From contig OX439041.1 of the NCBI GenBank assembly GCA_949317995.1, forward strand, positions 15,345,501 through 15,409,500: a stretch of 64,000 nt of DNA, in the 5' to 3' direction. This DNA is from Acholoe squamosa (Eukaryota > Annelida > Polychaeta > Phyllodocida > Polynoidae). Shown piece after piece: positions 56,717 to 64,000 of the stretch (positions within the stretch are counted from its first letter, which is position 1; each line of letters starts with the position of its first letter). The notes beneath the pieces are model-generated. The model worked only from the letters and a program-made list of their open reading frames with translations. It was not told where the DNA came from and ran no database searches. The translations under genes and the position numbers were made by a program.

Positions 56717-57984
56717 CTTAGACGTTAGATAAGACACTAGGGGCGTAGGCATCTAACCCCGATTTAATGATTATTGACCATTACTGCTAATTAGTATAAT
56801 TAGCTTATGGTCTAATTAAATTCTCTACTTGAAGCTTCAAAAACACGGCCAATTATTCAATGTTGACGAGAAAATGTAAAACATGGTTATTAATATAATT
56901 AAACACTTTTACTGTTATGAAATAAATAAAAGGCATCCTCCATTTTCTGAGACTATTATCCCTGTTACTGTGCCAAAATTGTAGACCTAAGATTTCTCGA
57001 CATTTTAGGAATTTCTGGAAATAATTACTCTAATATATGTTTTTAAGCTGGGTTTGTATAATTCACTAAAGGTTTCTAAATTTAGGTAGCCTTTTATTAA
57101 TGAATTGAAAGGGTATTTAGATAGATGCAGACTAAAGTGTTAGTAGAATACTTTAGCCCAGGCCTGGTTCATCTTTACTTATTAAGGTTAGAGAATTAAT
57201 GGTAACCTAGCATTATTATCATTAAAAGCCTGGCATTCTAATAAATCTATTATATTAATTGTCAGGCTTAATTGCATGAAGATAACATTTATAACAAATG
57301 ATTGATTCATCTTCTGATTGGTGAATACAATTCAAAAGAAATTCCTGGGATGGTTGAATAGAAAAACTCAGTTATGTCTTTGATGGTATTTGAAAGATGC
57401 CATCCTTAGTGGGTGAGGGGGGAAATAACTAAGCCAAATTCTTTGTGGAAGGGAACCAAATATAGTGATAACTTCTTTCCAAATTTTGTCAGAGAGTCCA
57501 GTTATTTGATGGAAATCAATGCATTTTCGGGGGGGGGGGGAGCAAAACATGATCTGCCCCACCCCCTCCCAGTCTTTAATACAGTATGAAGTTATTGTGT
57601 TTAATGAAAGCTATCTTAATGCGCTGACCAGAAAATTTGTATAACAGAGCACAGGACAACTTCTGCTGACAACATTGTGAATAGAACTAGCTTTGCTTCG
57701 GTTACAAAATATCTGATTTCTACATCATTAACAGTCATGGCCTCTACGAATTACTTGAATATTTCACCAGTACAATTACACATATATTGGGCCTCTAGAC
57801 TACAACCATAACTGTAGCCAAACAATGTGTTCAGTTCAAGATTTTTAGAAATCTAGGTGTTTAGGTTTCAAATTTTGTGTTTAAATATCTATGAAATGTT
57901 GTGTTTATCTGTTTTATGTTTAGATGTCTAAATGATTTGATGGAAATTTAGGGGTTGAAGATGTTTGCATTAAGAAAAAAAAGG
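56715..57984. other. Receptor intron, nothing coding seen
   Basis: AT-rich. A poly-G run is at 57530-57540. No exon or repeat family that I can name. Confidence 0.5.
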
Positions 57985-58200
57985 ATTATCTTTTATTTGT
58001 TTTTCCCTTTATCTTGTAGGGGACATCAAGTATTTAGAAGTGTCCAAAGATGTCAGCCACGGAAACATTCATATATACTTATTTTTTATTTTATGCCAAC
58101 AATGCCCAGTGGTGGCCAAATGGGGAATCCCCCGCAGAGGGGTGTTCTCCCTTGATGGGTCACATATATTTAAAAATTACACCAAAGCATATCTTATCTT
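57985..58200 (+). mobile_element. Dispersed repeat family, short copy 3
   Basis: Contains GTGGCCAAATGGGGAA, GGGGTGTTCTCCCTTGATGG and GTCACATATATTT, matching 29990-30060. It lies next to the LRR exon in the receptor gene. Confidence 0.6.
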
Positions 58201-58362
58201 TGGTCTTTATATAAAAATTGACAGAAAAATGGAAAATAAATCAATTGTCAATAGTCATTTGAGGAAAATTAGATACAGAAGGTTGATGCACATTTCAGGC
58301 TCTAAATTCTATATAGCATCATGACTTAATCATTATCTGTGGTGAGATAAAATATTCTTTAC

Positions 58363-60107
58363 CTTCATATTTATCACAGGAAAGTAACTCTTTGGTCACA
58401 TCCATCATCGTCAAACTTTTTGGTGTATTGCACAGAGTATTTTGTAGAAAGTTATAGATGGGTCTTTCACCATCCAACTGGTCATTGTTTCTCATGTCAA
58501 TTCTTAGCGATCTTCGCCCTGGGTTCATGATATTTCCAAGAGTAATCAGATTATTGCCACCAATATTTATGTTAGTGACACTGTTCATACTATTGATTGG
58601 CACGGCAGGTATTGTTTTTAGCTGGTTATTTTCCAGCCATACTGAGGAGAGGGCTTTCATTTCAGAGAAAATATCCCAGTTGAGTGATTTGACGCCATTG
58701 TCATAGGGTATCTCAGGGTACTAACAATTTCTTTGAGGAACAGGGGCAATTTGTTGAGCTTACAACCAGACAAGCCCAAAGTGTTCAATTTATTCAGTTT
58801 CTTCCATAGAGATGGGTCATTTTCATCAGTCATTACGACACCATTTAAAATAAGCCTTTGAAGTATGAGGCTTTTGAGACTCAGTTTTGTGGGTTAGCAG
58901 CTGCCCATGTTATATTCCTGAGAAGATTGTTGGTTAAGTCTAGTCCTGTTAGGGAAGGCAACTTCGCAATTGGAGGGAGGGCCTCTAGTTGATTGTCCGT
59001 GAGCTCAATATATGACACCTGAGATGTCTCACTGAATGATGAAGCGGATAATGTTCTTGTTAAGGTATACCTTGGGGATTTTATCAGAGATGTTTGGAAA
59101 CATTGTCAAATAAGCATCATTCACATAAACAAACCCTGCTGGAAACGGGGTGTCCAAAGTGACATCATGCAACAGAGGGGTAATAAAAGACATTTGCAAA
59201 GAGACCAAACTCTGGAGAGCTGTATCAGGCATAACAGGTAGCAATGTTATCGGGTTGTATTTTAATGTAAGTTTCACTAAGGCCATCATCTGGATGAGAT
59301 CTTTAGTCAGAATGGTGCTTATGAAGTTATGTTGTTATGGGACAAGTCCAACTTCTTTATACTCTATGCACAATCATCTTTATCGGGGATTGCTGTCAAC
59401 TTGTTGCATTTGGCTGTTATCTCCTCCAGTTTATTACAACCAACAAAATAGACCATACATTGTCATTGGATTAGAATTCATAACCAGTTTCACAAGTTTT
59501 GGCATGAATTAAGGGTTTGGCCCAGCATTGATCCATTCCTCATTGTTTAACAAGGTAAGCTCTATAGCCTCAGGTGGTAGATAATGGTCGTCAATCACTG
59601 AGATGGCATTTTTATAGAAATAAAATGTCTCAAGTGCTTGCGCTCCACTTAGATTCGGAAAGTGTGTCAATGGGCTTCTGCTGATGCTGAGTGAACTAAG
59701 CTTTGTCATTCCAGTGAAGGTATCCGCAGAAATTACTGTAATCAAACTGAGTAAGGTAAGGTAATTTCCAAGGTTACCAGTGTATCGTTGACTGGTTGGA
59801 GGTTTGGAAACTTCTCTAGTTTGCTGTCCCGAATAACGAGTGTTTCTAAGCTGACAAAGCCATCTTAGAATTCTTTCAGTTGGTAATTATCAATAAAGTA
59901 CATTCTTTGCACATTTGGTATCATGGTAATGAGTGTCTTGTTTACTGTAGTCAGACTTGTGTACAGTATATTGATGTAAGTGGCCGATGTGTACTAGCCT
60001 TCTTATAGGTCATTCAAACCAGTATCTTGACGTACAGATTGTGCAGTTATTGGGTATGGGCAGAGTAGCCAAATGGCTAAATACCCCTTAAGGATATCAA
60101 TCAGCAT
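58363..60107 (-). pseudogene. Receptor first exon: signal peptide, leucine-rich repeats, LRR C-cap; disrupted
   Basis: ATG at 60107 begins MLIDILKGYLAIWLLCPYP with ITAQS, a credible signal peptide, but a stop follows after 34 codons. LRR units can be read across all frames down to 58363: LSSLSISRSPLTHFPNLSG, LVKLTLKYNPITLLPVM, KKLDLSHNNITS, LPSLTGLDLTNNLLRNITW and LNTLGLSGCKLNKLPLF. A Cys-flanked cap (CNTPKSLTMMD...LLSCDKYEG) precedes the GTAAAG donor. In-frame stops and frame changes occur near 60005, 59870, 59745, 59510, 59440, 59370, 59325, 59029, 58890 and 58730. Sequencing error is unlikely to explain these, because multi-kilobase frames elsewhere in the window are clean. Confidence 0.7.
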
Positions 60108-62380
60108 TGTTCAAGAGCAATTGATAGATATGGGGATGTTGCAGACCATACTGCAAAGAAACAAAGAAGCAATAATCATAATGGTGTCTTTGATATATCT
60201 GCAGTCATTGCACTTCTATGGCAAGTTTGAGAAAAGGTGACTCACTGTTAACTTTTTGGAACATATTTGCTGCTTTCCAGTGACAATGACACACATCTTA
60301 CCTAACAATATACCTGTTTAAGGGCTGCTAATGCAGAAGTGCATCATGCCCTTTGGTCAGCATGAGGCACCAATGGAGTGAAGGCGAGTCTGCTCAGCAG
60401 CACTTCATCGGAGCATCATGCAGACCCGTCCGGAAAGTTTCACCCCAGAAGGGTTGGCATGATGCTTGAATCTAGCCCTGGCAAGTTACTCGCCAGGTGT
60501 ATCATGCATCATGACAACCATTGGGCATGATGCATTAATGCATGTGGTCACAAATCATAGAAAGTGTGCATATGGGGCCTCACATGTCATTCGCCCAGAC
60601 ATGCCCAGAATCATGAAAAATAATTCTTATAAGTATGCTTCTTTTATGATAGCAAGGACACATCTGACATAAATTATAATGTGATTTTCTTAATCTACAG
60701 GTCGAAATAGTCTGGACCTGAGATTTTCATGGAGGTATGATGATTGTTTCTGTAGGAAATGAAGCCCCCAACATGGCTTGTAACTTAGGCCCCTAAATGT
60801 CATTCGCCCAGACACAATTTCGCCCAGACAATTTTGGGCCCATTTTACCCCCCTGGGGCCAAAATATTCATATGGGACCATCAAAACCCATATGTAACAC
60901 AAAGATCTCATCCAGCCTGACACTTTGAGCCAAAAAAATAGAGGGGGAAACTAAAATTCGAAGAGTAGGGGCTGGAATACCTCCAAATTCGTCATATGCA
61001 ACCCTTCTATGATTTTCGACCATGTGCAGCATTAGAAGGGGTAAGAGCATTCAAATGTTTAGGATCAAACCTACAGAATCACTACCTACCTAGCCGTGTC
61101 ATATCAGTACTCACATCAGTCTGATTAGCATAGGTGAACTACCAAGTTCACATAAGTAGACCAATAACTTCACTGTCATATCTTTAGTCTTTCTGTTAAT
61201 GAAAAATGAAGCTGAAAGTACATTTATACATTTATATAAACAGCACTTAATATGATCATCCAAGGAAAGGCCACTTCAAAAGAAACCTTGTTTCTCATCA
61301 CCATCCTCCTAAAAAAAATCGTCATTTGAGAATTTTCTTTTCATTTTTTGGTCAGAATATTCTGATAAAAATACTTTGAAAATGAACAAAGGTAGTCAAG
61401 TTTGGTATCAATTCAATGCTTAGGGCCCCGTCAATGCAGCCAGTGTAGAATAATAAACATTTTCATACGTTTAAAGTGATAGTGATAGGCACTTTTTTCT
61501 TACCCTCGGACAAACATGTAGGTTTCGATCTTTATTAATTGCTTATCCCTCCCCCCCAAAAAAAGTAAAATCCTATCAGCACTTTTTCATTCTTTAGTGA
61601 TGCAGGAGACATACCATAGCTTGCTTTTCATTTTGGTTTTCTAAAATTTCATTTTTCACTGTACTCACAGGGCTTGAGACCTTAATGGACCAACAACCTA
61701 TTATCAAACAAAGCAGCAGAAACAATGATGTAGAAGCTCTCCCATGTGTCCTTGAAACATTGACTCAAACATTCAACTCTCATTTATAGACACTTGGATT
61801 ACATATAAATGATTGAATAACATCATCAAATGTAAATAGTTTAATTTATTTCTCATGTATTTCAAGCTGTCCCTCTCAGATCTTGGTTCCAGACTGCTTT
61901 GACTGCTGACTGCCTGGCTGCTACTGTACCTGCAAGTTTTCTTCCATAGCCTTTCTCCCCCAGACTTAACTATGGAATTGAACAGTAGTATGGACAAAAG
62001 GCTCAGCATAGGCCTAGAATATTATGATTAGCTTGTCATGAGCTTTCTATGTACAGACATATTGATGAATGTATCTTGCAGATGTCAATCATAAACCCTT
62101 TGGTGAGTGCCATGTATTATTCATCCCAACAGCCTTCTAAGTTAAAGTTTACCCTGGAATATACAGGCAAACAGAAAGGGATATGAACAGCCCACAGCCC
62201 CTGCATAAGGGTCTTTACTGCTTGCTTGGTAATCTAAATGTTAGCACGCTGCAATCAAATATTCATTCCTAAAATTAGTCACCATTATATAGGATTTGTT
62301 AGAGTAGTTGTAGCAATACAGGCATTAATATGTAGAACAGTTGTAGTACTGCAACCATAGGGTGGATAATATATGGCCCT
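60108..62380. other. Upstream flank of the receptor gene, no gene seen
   Basis: Short local repeats only (ATTCGCCCAGACA twice and a CGCCCAGACA variant at 60589-60835; GGCATGATGC and related words at 60335-60545). No exon or promoter element that I can support. Confidence 0.5.
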
Positions 62381-62382
62381 AA

Positions 62383-62932
62383 TGTTCACATATCAAAGGG
62401 TCCAACTATGGTAGGTCAATATCCACATATTTAAGGGTCCCATTATGTAAGGTTAAGTCCACATATCTAAGGGTGCAACTATGTTAGGTTATTGTCCACA
62501 TATCTAAGGGTCCCACTATGTTAGGTTATTGTCCACATATCTAAGGGTCCCATTATGTAAGGTTAATGTCCACACATCTGAGGGTCCCACTATGGTACGT
62601 TATTGTCCACATATCTAAGGATTCCACTATGGTACATTATTGTTCACATATCTAAGGATTCCACTATGGTACATTATTGTCCACATATCTAAGGATTCCA
62701 CTATGGTACGTTATTGTTCACATATCTAAGGATTCCACTATGTTAGGTTATTGTCCACATATCTAAGGGTCCCATTATGTAAGGCTAATGTCCACATATC
62801 TAAGGGTCCCACTATGGTACGTTATTGTCCACAAATCTAAGGATTCCACTATGGTACATTATTGTTCACATATCTAAGGACTCCACTATGCTAGGTTAAT
62901 GTCCGCATATCTAAGGGTCTCAATATGTAGGC
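62383..62932. repeat. 37-bp minisatellite, 15 copies
   Basis: Units of about 37 bp with the core TCCACATATCTAAGG and variants ending in ACTATGTTAGGTTATT, ACTATGGTACATTATT or ATTATGTAAGGTTAAT. Subtypes alternate in a non-random way in the middle copies, suggesting duplication of multi-unit blocks. Units are contiguous, with no spacers. Confidence 0.95.
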
Positions 62933-64000
62933 GTTTTACACCCTATTGAAATAATCATCGCAAATGATTCGAAGAACCCTCAATAGAAAGCTTAATATGC
63001 ATCAATCCTCATGTCAATATTCTTTCTAGTTTTTGAAAGTCAAATGAATCTCCCAGCTTCACAGAATTTTTTTCATGATTCCATTTAGAATTTTTCAGTG
63101 AAAGTTGACTAAAAAAGTCAACTTGTCCAAACTTCTTAGCAGACTGACAGTCAGTGGAAGCAGTTTTCCAGTCAAAGTCAAACTTTTCCAGTGAGTTTTT
63201 GACTTTTCTCTAAAGTTTATCATTTTTTTCAATATTTCAAAAAGTCAATCAATCTAGTCAGTTCAGGGGGTCATTGCACAAACAACGAGAATGCTGCTTT
63301 TCTCCCAGACTGTGATGCATCCTTACCTAATCAGGCACTTGTCGGAAAAATGGATTTCATTGTTATACTCTGTTCACATAGAGTACATCAAGAGCTTCAG
63401 AATACTTTTTATTTCATCAAGATATCTTTATTTGTCAATTTTTGCTGAATTTTAAAAATTATGGCCAGCATTTGTTCCGAGAAATAAGGCTTTAAATATA
63501 GGCTTTTCATCACTTTATACTCATACAGAAAAGAGGGAGGCACATTTGTATCAGGGTCTAGATACGGTATGTTCTAACTACAAGCCAAGTTATGCTGGTA
63601 TCAATTTAAAGAGAAAATGTAAAGCTACATGAATAAATTGATATCTTTTGCCTTTCTTTATATTTTTTTTTTTTATGATACGTTTTTTTTTTTCATGCAA
63701 GACATTTTAGGCAAACAACATTGAACATAATAATGAAAGCAAACAATCAAAAAGCTAAAAATGACTAGTATTAGCATTTTCCACCTTTTGACCTCATTCT
63801 CTCTGGTCTGTGAGGGGCGAGATGTGTCTGATTTGGTTAAGGTGCATCACCCCTGTGTTTCTGTGAATCCGTGACACAATTTTCTTGTTGTTTTTTTTTG
63901 TCTCGTTGTGACCTGAACATGCACACCAATAAAAAAAACATTGCACAATCATTTTCTTGTTGTTGGAAAGTCGTTGTGTGACTTTTGTAGTGTCAACAGG
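62933..64000. other. Non-coding to the window end
   Basis: AT-rich, with AAAGTCAA/TTGACTTT words repeated at 63035-63250 and poly-T runs near 63663. I see no gene. Confidence 0.5.

Larger units (their letters stand above)
20970..60107 (-). pseudogene. LRR-ectodomain 7TM receptor gene (LGR-like); LRR exon decayed, 7TM exons intact
   Basis: Exons from 5' to 3': LRR exon 60107-58363; stalk exons about 56500/56474-56404, 56137-56089, 55307-55140, 54156-54008 and 30639-30527; 7TM exons 25069-24882, 24534-24366, 23321-23144 and 21569-20970 (stop). From 56404 down to 20970 every adjacent phase matches, which strongly supports one gene. The intron 54007-30640 carries two gypsy elements, a LINE and several small repeats. 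The 7TM part has an ALERF motif after TM3, followed by ITYPIQ, reminiscent of the ER-W/ITYA motif of leucine-rich-repeat GPCRs (LGR family). The LRR exon contains several stops and frame changes, so as sequenced the full receptor cannot be made. A shortened 7TM product from an alternative start remains possible. Ligand and G-protein coupling cannot be inferred. Confidence 0.7.

Noticed and set aside
62383-62932. CRISPR-like regular repeats
   Set aside because: Units are contiguous with no unique spacers, and the DNA is animal; it is a minisatellite.

Overview
This is a window of nuclear DNA from an animal. Supported genes are split by introns with GT-AG borders and matching phases. The proteins are metazoan in type: a HARBI1-like nuclease, a secreted acidic repeat protein, and a 7TM receptor behind a leucine-rich-repeat (LRR) ectodomain. 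Repeats of every class fill the rest (Ty3/gypsy LTR elements, non-LTR elements, tRNA-derived SINEs, foldback/MITE elements, satellites). A marine invertebrate is plausible, but I cannot name the species.

Layout. 1-174: possible 3' end of a coding region. 788-2869 (-): a five-exon PIF/Harbinger-type nuclease (HARBI1-like) whose reading frame and DDE triad look intact. 3628-9547 (+): a gene with a clear signal-peptide exon, two or three small exons and one large exon coding an extremely acidic, internally repeated protein. 10512-13266 (-): two tandem copies of a Cys/Asp-rich gene. 13990-20960: mostly non-coding, with a SINE, a long palindrome and non-LTR retrotransposon fragments.

20970-60107 (-) is one large gene. 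Reading 5' to 3' it has an LRR exon with signal peptide (58363-60107), small stalk exons (about 56500 down to 30527) and 7TM exons (25069 down to 20970). All internal splice phases that I could check agree across the 7TM and most stalk exons. The LRR exon, by contrast, carries many stops and frame changes. The intron between 54008 and 30639 is about 23 kb and holds most of the mobile DNA. A minus-strand LINE (27512-30420) is itself interrupted by a SINE, a MITE and a dispersed repeat. An old Ty3/gypsy element (31208-53874, LTRs about 6% diverged, broken ORFs) contains a young one (40008-52863, LTRs identical by eye, long open frames) inserted in its 3' non-coding part. Both gypsy elements run antisense to the host gene.

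The young gypsy element is the most striking object. It is about 12.9 kb with an unusual four-ORF plan: a coiled-coil/Gly-Asn-rich ORF1 closed by an in-frame TGA; a capsid/zinc-knuckle ORF2 in the same frame; a pol ORF3 in the -1 frame (protease, RT, RNase H, integrase); and an extra 982-codon ORF4 with two C2H2-like zinc fingers. ORF4 lies where env would be but shows no signal peptide or membrane segment. A G+C-rich leader with two TGACGTCA sites precedes ORF4, and about 1.5 kb of AT-rich non-coding DNA follows it. The old copy keeps remnants of ORF4 and of a conserved 3' non-coding motif, so both are family traits. 60108-64000 holds no gene I can support, only a 15-copy 37-bp minisatellite.
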